NCBI GenBank assembly: GCA_041392805.1
Contig: JAWKLJ010000002.1
Span: forward strand, 1,689,001 to 1,753,000
Direction: 5' to 3'
Length of the DNA stretch: 64,000 nucleotides
Source of the DNA: Saprospiraceae bacterium
GTDB taxonomy: Bacteria > Bacteroidota > Bacteroidia > Chitinophagales > Saprospiraceae
The notes under the pieces are model-generated. The model saw nothing but the letters and a program-made list of their open reading frames with translations. It was not told the DNA's origin and made no database searches. Shown in pieces: positions 8,791 to 17,132 of the stretch. How positions within the stretch are numbered: position 1 is the stretch's first letter; each line of letters starts with the position of its first letter. The translations under genes were made by a program, and so were the position numbers.

Positions 8791-9936
8791 ATGAAAACCA
8801 ACTTTGATTTACTACAATCTGACTTGAAGGTATTTGGGCTTCATAAAGCCATTTCCTTTCAACTCTTTTTTATCCTCACCATCCTCCTGCTAAATGCATG
8901 CCAAGATAAAAAAGAACCTTCAGAAACACCTTTGAACCAAGCAGAAATAGCAAAAATTGATATACATACCCACTATCGAGCCGACAAACCTTTTCTTGTC
9001 TCTCTTTTACAAGAATGGAATATGAAGACCGTTTTGGTGGAGGTAGCCAGGACCGACAGCACCGGCGTAAAGGAATATTGGCCAGAATTAAAGGCACAAC
9101 ATGCCAAACACCCCGATCAATTTTTTCTCTGTACCGGCTTTAATGCCTTTGGAATTGATGATCCAGCTTTTGCGCAGAACATCATCAAAAAATTGGAAAC
9201 AGATATTTCCCAAGGTGCTAAAATGGTGAAGGTATGGAAGAATTTCGGCATGGTGGACAAAGACCAATCAGGTGCTTATGTACAAATCGATGATCCTCGA
9301 TTGCAACCCATATGGGATTTTTTAATCGCAAAAGATATTCCTGTTATCGCACATATTGGTGAACCGCTTCAAGCATGGCGCCCCCTACAGGAAGGCAATC
9401 CGCACTATAATTATTATGCCAATAACCCACAATACCATGCTTATCTGCACCCTGAAATCCCGAGTTGGGAAACCATCATGGCTGCCCGAGACCACTGGTT
9501 GGCCAATAACCCTGACTTAATCGTAGTTGGAGCTCATATGGGGAGTATGTCCTTTGACGTAGATGTTGTTGCCGAGCGATTAGAAAAATACCCTAATTTT
9601 TATGTGGAAACAGCCGCCCGCTGGGGAGATATAACCGGACAAGAATCGGAGAAAGTTCGCCAATTTTTCATCAAGTACCAAGATCGCGTCCTTTACGGTA
9701 CCGACCTTGCCACTTCCCCCTCTGAAGAGGATCAAACCCCCGAAGCACTCAAAGAAGAGGGAGATCGCATTCGAAAAATAATAGGACTAGATTGGCAATA
9801 TTTGAGTGGAACAGATTCGCTTTATTATGACAGTCCTATGATTTCTTTCCCTGTTTCTACCAAAAGTTTAGCCTTACCCAAGGAGGTTTTACAAAAATTT
9901 TATTGGGAAAATGCGGCTAAGGTTTTGAAAATGTAG
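8791..9936 (+). CDS. Exported amidohydrolase family lipoprotein
   Basis: This 381-residue metal-dependent hydrolase of the amidohydrolase-2 type TIM barrel carries IDIHTH (His59 and His61), a Lys in MVKVWKN, VIAHIGEP, VVGAHMGS and YGTDLA, which fit the ordered metal ligands and the catalytic Asp. An N-terminal hydrophobic stretch ends in LLLNAC (Cys37), consistent with a lipoprotein, although the region before it is longer than usual. Family members hydrolyse or decarboxylate cyclic or aromatic substrates; the substrate here is unknown. The sulfatase starts 36 bases downstream on the same strand, so the two probably form an operon acting on one extracellular compound; that link is inference. 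Confidence 0.88.
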   Translation: MKTNFDLLQSDLKVFGLHKAISFQLFFILTILLLNACQDKKEPSETPLNQAEIAKIDIHTHYRADKPFLVSLLQEWNMKTVLVEVARTDSTGVKEYWPELKAQHAKHPDQFFLCTGFNAFGIDDPAFAQNIIKKLETDISQGAKMVKVWKNFGMVDKDQSGAYVQIDDPRLQPIWDFLIAKDIPVIAHIGEPLQAWRPLQEGNPHYNYYANNPQYHAYLHPEIPSWETIMAARDHWLANNPDLIVVGAHMGSMSFDVDVVAERLEKYPNFYVETAARWGDITGQESEKVRQFFIKYQDRVLYGTDLATSPSEEDQTPEALKEEGDRIRKIIGLDWQYLSGTDSLYYDSPMISFPVSTKSLALPKEVLQKFYWENAAKVLKM

Positions 9937-9972
9937 CATTTGTCTGGAAACAAAACAGAAAATTCCTGAGCG

Positions 9973-11547
9973 ATGAAAATCAAGGTTTTCAAAACACTTC
10001 GCTGGGCTTTGGTGCCAATGGTGCTATTCGGTAGCTGTTCACCTAAAGGCCCGACGACAACAGAAAAACACACCCGCCCTAACATCATCCTGATCATGGG
10101 TGATGACATAGGCTATTCGGACCTCGGCTGCTACGGCGCAGAAATCCAGACGCCCAATCTTGATAAATTGGCAGCTGGCGGGATGCGTTTCAAGCAATTC
10201 TACAACATGGCTAAATGCAATCCTACTCGCTCTACACTTATAACGGGATTGTATCAAGGAAATGACCAGGCGATTTCCTTCGTTCCGCTGTTGAGAGATG
10301 CGGGGTATTCTGCTGTAATCAGCGGAAAGGAGCACTTTGATAAATGGGTACCTAAAGATTGCTATTTTGCCGAAACATTTGAGAAATCCCTTACCTTTTG
10401 GGCAACGACGGAATACTTCGTTCCCCCTTCAGGGAAATTTGAGCGTCCTTTTTTTCTGAATGGAAAAGAGATAAGTGCTGATGAAATTGAAGCCGAAATA
10501 ACGCCAAAATACAAAACCGATTTCATCACTGATTATGGACTGAAATGGCTAAATGAAATGCTGGAAAAGGACCAGCCTTTTTTCCTTTTCTTGCCCTACC
10601 ATTCGGCTCATTATCCATTGCAGGCCAGGCCAGAAGATATCGCTAAATACCGGGGTAAATACAAAGATGGTTGGGAAAAAACGAGACAAGCGCGATTCGA
10701 ACGGATGAAAGCAATGGGAATACTGGATGAAAGTGTTCAATTATCTCCACCAGAAGGGAACTCCAATCAATTTCGAGGTACTTCCGAAAAAGGGTGGGAT
10801 GACCTTCGGGCTAAATGGCCTACCTATTATCCTTGGGCGTCGATGACACCGCAGGAGCAAGATGATAAAGACCTGGAAATGGCCGTCTTTGCAGCGATGG
10901 TTGACCGCATGGATCAGAACATTGGCCGGGTGATTAGGCGGGTAGAGGAAGCCGGTGAGCTGGAAAATACCTTGATCCTGTTTTTTACCGATAATGGTTC
11001 TTGTCCTTTTGATAGCAACGTCGATTTTGACATCCCGCCTGGGCCAGCGGAGTCTTATCGTTGCCTTTCCCCGCCCTGGGCCAATGTTGGAAATACACCT
11101 TTTAGATTGTACAAACAAAACGGCCACGAAGGAGGGGCGAATACCCATTTCATCGCACACTGGCCCAAGGTGATTCAACCCAATCAGATTGTTGATCAAT
11201 TGGGACAAGTGGCGGATTTATTCCCTACTTTTTTAGAAGTGGCAGGGCTTGAATACCCAACGGCATATAAGGGTAAAAATACCTTGCCTCTGGATGGCCA
11301 ATCACTTTTGCCTGTCTTCAAAGGCGAACAGCGCCCCGAGCCCGACTATGTCATTTCTGGGAATACGGAGAAGTTTAGAATGTACCGAAGAGGCAATTGG
11401 AAAATTGTTCGGGAAAATGGCGCCGACTGGGAGTTGTACGATATGGATAAAGACAAAACGGAATTGCATAACCTGGCAATGGAATTGCCCGATAAATTAG
11501 AGGAAATGGTGGGGTTGTATGAATCTTCGGCTTTTTTGGGGAGATAG
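9973..11547 (+). CDS. Sulfatase (arylsulfatase-like) lipoprotein
   Basis: This 524-residue sulfatase begins with a lipoprotein-like signal (VLFGSC, Cys22). The N-terminal metal motif NIILIMGDDIGYSDLGCYG is intact, and CNPTR (Cys82) fits the CxPxR signature of Cys-type sulfatases, where the Cys is converted to formylglycine. Later blocks FFLFLPYHSAHYP, LILFFTDNGSCPF, and DLFPTFLEVAGL are typical of the family. The residue block that usually reads GKWHLG is here SGKEHFDKW, so the active site differs from textbook arylsulfatases. Sulfatases remove sulfate esters from glycans or aryl sulfates. It probably works with the upstream amidohydrolase. No maturase gene is seen in this window. Confidence 0.93.
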   Translation: MKIKVFKTLRWALVPMVLFGSCSPKGPTTTEKHTRPNIILIMGDDIGYSDLGCYGAEIQTPNLDKLAAGGMRFKQFYNMAKCNPTRSTLITGLYQGNDQAISFVPLLRDAGYSAVISGKEHFDKWVPKDCYFAETFEKSLTFWATTEYFVPPSGKFERPFFLNGKEISADEIEAEITPKYKTDFITDYGLKWLNEMLEKDQPFFLFLPYHSAHYPLQARPEDIAKYRGKYKDGWEKTRQARFERMKAMGILDESVQLSPPEGNSNQFRGTSEKGWDDLRAKWPTYYPWASMTPQEQDDKDLEMAVFAAMVDRMDQNIGRVIRRVEEAGELENTLILFFTDNGSCPFDSNVDFDIPPGPAESYRCLSPPWANVGNTPFRLYKQNGHEGGANTHFIAHWPKVIQPNQIVDQLGQVADLFPTFLEVAGLEYPTAYKGKNTLPLDGQSLLPVFKGEQRPEPDYVISGNTEKFRMYRRGNWKIVRENGADWELYDMDKDKTELHNLAMELPDKLEEMVGLYESSAFLGR

Positions 11548-11680
11548 TGCGTGGCTTTTTTTGGACGGAGAGGTATTGGAGGGGGAGAGGTAATGGAGAC
11601 AAGAAGGAAGTCCCTGCCGTTATTGTTTTTTTATGGGGTATTGCTACCCGATACATTTTAAAAACCAAGGCCAAATTTCA

Positions 11681-11760
11681 GGAATTCGTGAAAATTCGTG
11701 TCAATTCGTGGCTTACCTTAAATTTTAGCCACGAATTACCACGAATTCCACGAATTTTTA
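11681..11760. repeat. AATTCGTG-type inverted repeat between convergent genes
   Basis: Each arm has three tandem copies of a ~10-base unit built on AATTCGTG (left 11681-11713, right 11727-11760), arranged as an imperfect palindrome around a short AT loop. It lies between the convergent sulfatase and giant surface-protein genes, so it may also serve as a two-way terminator. The region 11548-11680 before it has a fragment resembling the start of the dispersed element (TTTGGACGGAGAGG...) and no gene. Confidence 0.75.
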
Positions 11761-11800
11761 TGCCTGTTTATAGGATTGAGATATACACCTTAGGCTCTTT

Positions 11801-14800
11801 TTACAACTTCACAAACCTGCTTTGCAGTACCGTATTTTTACCATTTAACTGGATGAAATACATGCCCGCTGCTAAATCTGTTAAGGGCAAGGTATAATGA
11901 TTTTCTCCTTCTTCAATGGTCAAGGCCACCTGTTTTAGCAATTGCCCTTTGGCATCAAAAACCTGTAGGTGGACCGCCTCGGGAATAAGGACGGTAAACC
12001 TGAGTTCGAGCTCCTCTCCGGCTGGATTTGGGAAAACCAATAAGCTATTTCCACCTCCTATTTGATCAATAAAAGAAGGATTCAACCTGTTTTCTGAAAT
12101 CCCAGCGGGGGTAGGCGCACAAACTATTTGTTCACATTGCCCAAGATAACCACCTTGGTCAAGGTAATACGATACCCTGCTTTGCGTTACACAAAGCGTT
12201 CTTTTGGTATTAGATAACCCCGATACTCGACATACTTCTACAAACGTATTGTATACCCCACAGCGGATATCATAGACCTCTACCTCCGTCTCTTTGGTAA
12301 TCGTCATGCCATTGGCATCTGTGATGCTTAGACTATAGTTACTGGTCTCGGAAGGACAAACCTCAATGGACGCACTAGTCTCGCCATTGCTCCAGGCATA
12401 GGTGTAGGGTGCTGTTCCTCCATAAGCATCGGCTTCCAGGGTCACACATTCGGCGGGGGCGTAACCGATATAGGCCGCCTGGCAGCTGCTGAGCCTGGCA
12501 TTTAAGGGGACTTCCACACAAATAGCCTGGCCTTCTCCACAGTCATTTTGAGGCGTTATACAAACGACTCCCGTCAGGAAATTATCGCTGATGGAAAGGG
12601 TAATGGCATTGCTCCCCTGGCCACTTATGATGGTCGTTCCGCTTGGACTTTCCCACAGATAGGAAGTCGCGCCACTGACCGGGGCAATGGTGTAAGTATT
12701 ATTCGATACGACAATATCTCTTCCCGCCAAGATGCTTGGAGCACCTTCTACGACCAATTGGTCTGTTTGGGCCACCGCATTTCCTCCGCAGTCGTTAATC
12801 GCCGTTACGCCAATACTTCCCGTAGTTAAGGCTCCAAAGGCCACCGTTATGCTAGTCGTTCCTTGCCCACTGGTGATGCTGGCTCCTGCCGGAACCGACC
12901 ACTGATAGGAGCTTGCAGCCCCTACAGCTGGAATGGAGTAGGTATTTCCTTGCGTATGGCACAAGCCCGTCGTAGGCCCGCTGATTGGGCCAGGTGCCGC
13001 AGGCGTACCTTGAACCGACAAGGTCGTCGGACTAATGGAGGGACTTTGCCCGCAAGCATTCGAGGCAGCTACAATGATCAACCCCGTAGAAAGTTGATTG
13101 AAGTTTACGGTAATGCTTGTGCTGCCTTGTCCACTAATAATGGTGTCTCCTTCCGGAACCGTCCAGACATAATGTGTGGTATTGGGAACCGGTTCGATCG
13201 AATATACATTTCCTTCTGTTTGACATAATCCAATCGTAGGCCCGGTGATGGGGCCTGGCGAAACAGGTAGCTCTCCATTTAGCGTGGTCGTGGCGCTGGT
13301 GGTCCCTGTGCAGCCATTGCCATCTGTTACGGTCACAGAATAGGTTTGCACAGTGTCTGCAATAATGGCATGAGATGTCTCACCCGTAGACCACAAATAG
13401 GACACAAAACCAATCCCTACATCCAAGGTCGTCGTATTGCCTGCACAAAAGGAAAGTGAACCAGCGATAACAGGATTAGGTGCACTTAAAGCAACCACTT
13501 CCATACTGGTATTGCCTGAACATCCATTCGCATCTACTACTGTTACACCGTATAGGCCTGCTTCCACAACTTCAATTACCTGTGTAGTTGCCCCATTGGA
13601 CCAATTATACTGACTAAATCCACTTCCGGCATCTAACATAGTGCTACTCCCAGGACAGAAAAAAGGATGGCCTTGGATAGTCGGGGTAGGTGCAGGGGTG
13701 AAAAAGGCCACCGTACTCGCGCTATTCGAACATCCATTGGCATCGGTCACGGTCACGGTATAGGTATCAGCCGCACTGACAATAATGCTAGCACCGGCCT
13801 CACCAGTGGACCAGGCATAACTCGTAAAACCACTCCCCGCTGTAAGCGTTGCGGTTTCCCCTGGACAAATGGCCGTTGCGCTAGGTAGGCTGATCGAAGG
13901 TAAAGGATTTACGGTAACAATAACACTATCTGAAGTACTGAGCCCACAGCCATTTCCATCATCAAAAGTTACGAAATAGGTTCCCGAACTATTCACTATG
14001 ATGCTTTGGGTGGTTTCACCGGTATTCCAGGTATTTCCTGTGCTTTCACTAGACGTTAGTGTGATCATCTCCCCTTCACAGAAAGTTGTGGACTGGGTTG
14101 GGGCAATGCTAATGGTAGGTTGTGTTTCGTTGGGATTGCGGATGCTAATACTTGTAGCGCCCACACAACCATTGGTATCTGTTACGCTGACGGAATAGGT
14201 TCCTGTAGCGGAAATAGTAATGCTGGAACTCGTTGCTCCGGTCGACCAGGCATAACTATCATAGGTAGAAGCGACGGTTTTTTGCCCAATACTCACGGCA
14301 TCTATTCCATTAAAACCAAAAACGGCAGGAGAGTTGATCGCCAGGCGAATTTGAGCGACATCAAAAGCCGTTAATGGAAATTCAATTTGCTGAATCCGAG
14401 CGACAGGAGGAGCGGCAAAAGCACTATCGACATAAACGACTTCAAAGGCGCCTGTATTTGGATTTTTTACATAAATGGTATCAATCGCACCTGGATTAAA
14501 GGTTTCATAAATGTTGATTATATTGATTGGTGCTGGATTGGGGAACCCTAATTCAATGTATTCCCGCTGGCCGTCGGCAGATTGACTCACCCATTGGCTT
14601 GGATTAGGCCCATATGCCGGGTAAAGATCAGGGGTGCCAAGGCTTTGGTTGCCATTAAAATCCACATTGGAAAAAGCAGAACTTACTCGGATGACCTCAT
14701 TGGCAAATCGAGAACTAATACTTCCTACCTGCAATAGACCACTGCTCCCTTGACAAAGGCTTTCATCACCAGTAATCAGCGGACTCGCTAAGCCCGGCAA

Positions 14801-17095
14801 CACCTCGGCCATAATCATTAAACGACCAGGAAGCGATTGTTGTCGTAAATTGGCGCCATCCAAATCCGCCCGAAAATAGGCGCTGTCTTGAATATAGGCC
14901 GTTTCCCATTGCACGCCAACAGGAAAATAGGGATCCGTAGGATCAGCCATTTGTGCCAAACCAACATAAAAAAAGCTATTGGAAAAGGCTGGAACATTGG
15001 GGAAATAAAAGGCATGATATTGGTCTACTTGGGTAGAATCTGGCGTAAAAACAGCAGAAGAATCTACTCGGTTACCATTCCCATCCAATAATACGGCATA
15101 TAGTGCATGGTTGGCAGCTGAGGCATCCAGATAGATTTCGGTGCCATTCACCTTCCCACAGCCATTCATCCCGAATCTTGCCAAAATAAGGCCACTTTCC
15201 GCCCCAAAACCAGCATGGGTTACTGCTGTGGAGCCATCGTCGTAGGCTATGATCGAGGCATTAACTTGCTGCACATAGGCGCTGGTGTTATTGCCTGTAA
15301 TATGCTCATCCGGTTGTGCTGGTATGGTAACAATAATGGAATCTGTTTCTTCCACACTCGGTATCCAACTGGCAAAAGAGACCAATTGTGAGGCATTCGC
15401 TCCAATACTTAGGTTTTGGGTATCTGAAAAGCGAATAGCGCCGCTGTCTTTGTCTTTAATGGTTAAATTGACGGGGGTATTTATAGGCGTGGCCGACCAG
15501 TTTTTTACCACGGCAGCAATAGGGCTGGGGGTACTAAAAGGAGGAGCAGTATAGCCCAATGCATGGATGGTTTCAACCGATACCACATCGACCAGGGCAT
15601 CACTACCCAGTCTGGTAGCTGGTCGTAAGTCTGTCCCGCTGAGAAAGGTTTGATGGTTTAAAATATTCGCATCATTTTTAGCTACCAAACTCAATAAAAT
15701 ACGAAGCGAATCTTGCCCAAAAATGCCACGAATGCGCGTATTTTGGGCAGTAGCTAAAATGCTATTATTCGAAGAAAGTGGACCAGCGGCATTGGTATAT
15801 TCCCAAGCGATATAAAGACCATTTCCGGCGTAGTTAAATACTTCAATGTTCGGTCCTGAAAAAGGAATATTGAATGGACCAATCGTATCCGGAATAAGGA
15901 CATTATCCGCATGAACCAAGGCCATTCCAGCAATGGCATTTTCCCAGCGAATGGATTCCCTCAATCGGTATCTAATGGTATAGCTTGTCGCTCCAGAGCG
16001 GTTAGCCCAGCTTAGGGTAGCACTTGTATCGCTTAGCACTGCGGTAGCTAAGCCAATGGGTGGAAGACAGTTGGTTTCACCCGTCGTATTAAAGGGAGGA
16101 CCAGCAGTATAAGCACCCGATCCACTTGAGCAAATGGTTTTAACCCGCCATTCATAGGTAGTACCCGGAAGAAGCGCCGCAAGGTTGACGGTATTAGAAA
16201 ACGAAATAGTAAATAGCCATGCGCTTGTACCAAGTGGCCGATACTGAATATCATGCCGAGTAGCTGACGCGTCTGCCGTCCAGGATAAATTGGCGGTAGT
16301 TTCGGTAGTACTGCCAACCATAAGATTTGAAGGTGGGTTGCAAACGCTGGTGTTTTCGGTCACAAAAGAGGCGCCTGCTACAGCCGCCACCCCGTTACTA
16401 CACAAAGTCTTGACCCGCCATTGATAGATATTGCCAGGGCTTAAACCCGTAATCTCTAAGGTTTGCGCTGTGGTAGTGCTAGACAGCCAATTTTCCGTTC
16501 CTGCAATGCTATATTCCACAAGATAATCAGTGAAATTGGTCGAAAAAGGAGCGGTCCAATTCAGGGTAACGGATTGGTCCGTAGCATTGGTGGCACTAAG
16601 ATTGGCTGCCGGATTGCAATCTCCAGGAGCAGCTGTTACGAAGTTGGTACTTGTCGTAAAATTGGAAGCCCCAGACGGACAATCAGCCTGTACCTGCCAT
16701 TCATAGTTGCCAGGGATCAAACCTGATAGCGTGACCGAAGTGGTGTTAGTGCTGAGCACCGTCCAAGTAGTATCCTGGCGGCTTTCGGCATCCGTTGTAT
16801 TTTGCAGGTAAACCTTTAGCGAGCCTCGGGTTGTATCAGACTGTGCGGCAGCAATAGTAAAACCAATAGAATTGATGGTCGTCCCATTTCCCAAAAGCGA
16901 TTGACTCAGCTCCTCAGGTGTTAATAAATAAAAATGTCGTTGGTAGCGAAGTCCTCCTTGAGGCGCCACCTCCTGAGAAACGGATCCATCGCTAGGCAAA
17001 ACCTGCAATTGCTGGCTGAGCAAGGAAATGGTAAAGGGTATGGCGAAAAAGATCGCCAGGCATACCCGGAGACAGGGATATATGATGTTTTTCAT
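11801..17095 (-). CDS. Giant T9SS surface protein with FN3, discoidin-like and Ig/PKD-like domains
   Basis: This 1764-residue secreted protein has a signal peptide (about residues 1-27). After a unique N-terminal region come about four fibronectin type III domains (repeated LSPGNIYQWRVKTLCSNG-like ends, about residues 100-450), a CARDB-like segment, a discoidin-like segment around ADGQREYIELGF, a string of Ig-like repeats with YSVSVTDTNGCVG-type endings (about 980-1290), about three PKD-like repeats (ISGQGSTSITV), and a C-terminal T9SS type A sorting domain starting near LLVFPNPAGEELELRF and ending FVKL. It should be exported through the T9SS and attached to or released from the cell surface. 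It is the last gene of a three-gene operon. The role is probably adhesion or matrix binding; this is inference from architecture. Confidence 0.9.
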   Translation of the reverse strand: MKNIIYPCLRVCLAIFFAIPFTISLLSQQLQVLPSDGSVSQEVAPQGGLRYQRHFYLLTPEELSQSLLGNGTTINSIGFTIAAAQSDTTRGSLKVYLQNTTDAESRQDTTWTVLSTNTTSVTLSGLIPGNYEWQVQADCPSGASNFTTSTNFVTAAPGDCNPAANLSATNATDQSVTLNWTAPFSTNFTDYLVEYSIAGTENWLSSTTTAQTLEITGLSPGNIYQWRVKTLCSNGVAAVAGASFVTENTSVCNPPSNLMVGSTTETTANLSWTADASATRHDIQYRPLGTSAWLFTISFSNTVNLAALLPGTTYEWRVKTICSSGSGAYTAGPPFNTTGETNCLPPIGLATAVLSDTSATLSWANRSGATSYTIRYRLRESIRWENAIAGMALVHADNVLIPDTIGPFNIPFSGPNIEVFNYAGNGLYIAWEYTNAAGPLSSNNSILATAQNTRIRGIFGQDSLRILLSLVAKNDANILNHQTFLSGTDLRPATRLGSDALVDVVSVETIHALGYTAPPFSTPSPIAAVVKNWSATPINTPVNLTIKDKDSGAIRFSDTQNLSIGANASQLVSFASWIPSVEETDSIIVTIPAQPDEHITGNNTSAYVQQVNASIIAYDDGSTAVTHAGFGAESGLILARFGMNGCGKVNGTEIYLDASAANHALYAVLLDGNGNRVDSSAVFTPDSTQVDQYHAFYFPNVPAFSNSFFYVGLAQMADPTDPYFPVGVQWETAYIQDSAYFRADLDGANLRQQSLPGRLMIMAEVLPGLASPLITGDESLCQGSSGLLQVGSISSRFANEVIRVSSAFSNVDFNGNQSLGTPDLYPAYGPNPSQWVSQSADGQREYIELGFPNPAPINIINIYETFNPGAIDTIYVKNPNTGAFEVVYVDSAFAAPPVARIQQIEFPLTAFDVAQIRLAINSPAVFGFNGIDAVSIGQKTVASTYDSYAWSTGATSSSITISATGTYSVSVTDTNGCVGATSISIRNPNETQPTISIAPTQSTTFCEGEMITLTSSESTGNTWNTGETTQSIIVNSSGTYFVTFDDGNGCGLSTSDSVIVTVNPLPSISLPSATAICPGETATLTAGSGFTSYAWSTGEAGASIIVSAADTYTVTVTDANGCSNSASTVAFFTPAPTPTIQGHPFFCPGSSTMLDAGSGFSQYNWSNGATTQVIEVVEAGLYGVTVVDANGCSGNTSMEVVALSAPNPVIAGSLSFCAGNTTTLDVGIGFVSYLWSTGETSHAIIADTVQTYSVTVTDGNGCTGTTSATTTLNGELPVSPGPITGPTIGLCQTEGNVYSIEPVPNTTHYVWTVPEGDTIISGQGSTSITVNFNQLSTGLIIVAASNACGQSPSISPTTLSVQGTPAAPGPISGPTTGLCHTQGNTYSIPAVGAASSYQWSVPAGASITSGQGTTSITVAFGALTTGSIGVTAINDCGGNAVAQTDQLVVEGAPSILAGRDIVVSNNTYTIAPVSGATSYLWESPSGTTIISGQGSNAITLSISDNFLTGVVCITPQNDCGEGQAICVEVPLNARLSSCQAAYIGYAPAECVTLEADAYGGTAPYTYAWSNGETSASIEVCPSETSNYSLSITDANGMTITKETEVEVYDIRCGVYNTFVEVCRVSGLSNTKRTLCVTQSRVSYYLDQGGYLGQCEQIVCAPTPAGISENRLNPSFIDQIGGGNSLLVFPNPAGEELELRFTVLIPEAVHLQVFDAKGQLLKQVALTIEEGENHYTLPLTDLAAGMYFIQLNGKNTVLQSRFVKL

Positions 17096-17132
17096 TGAAT
17101 TCGTTTTTTTTGGTCGATGAAGAACATACCGC

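Noticed and set aside
11547..11897. Plus-strand frame beyond the sulfatase
   Set aside because: It crosses the AATTCGTG palindrome and runs into the end of the giant surface gene on the other strand.
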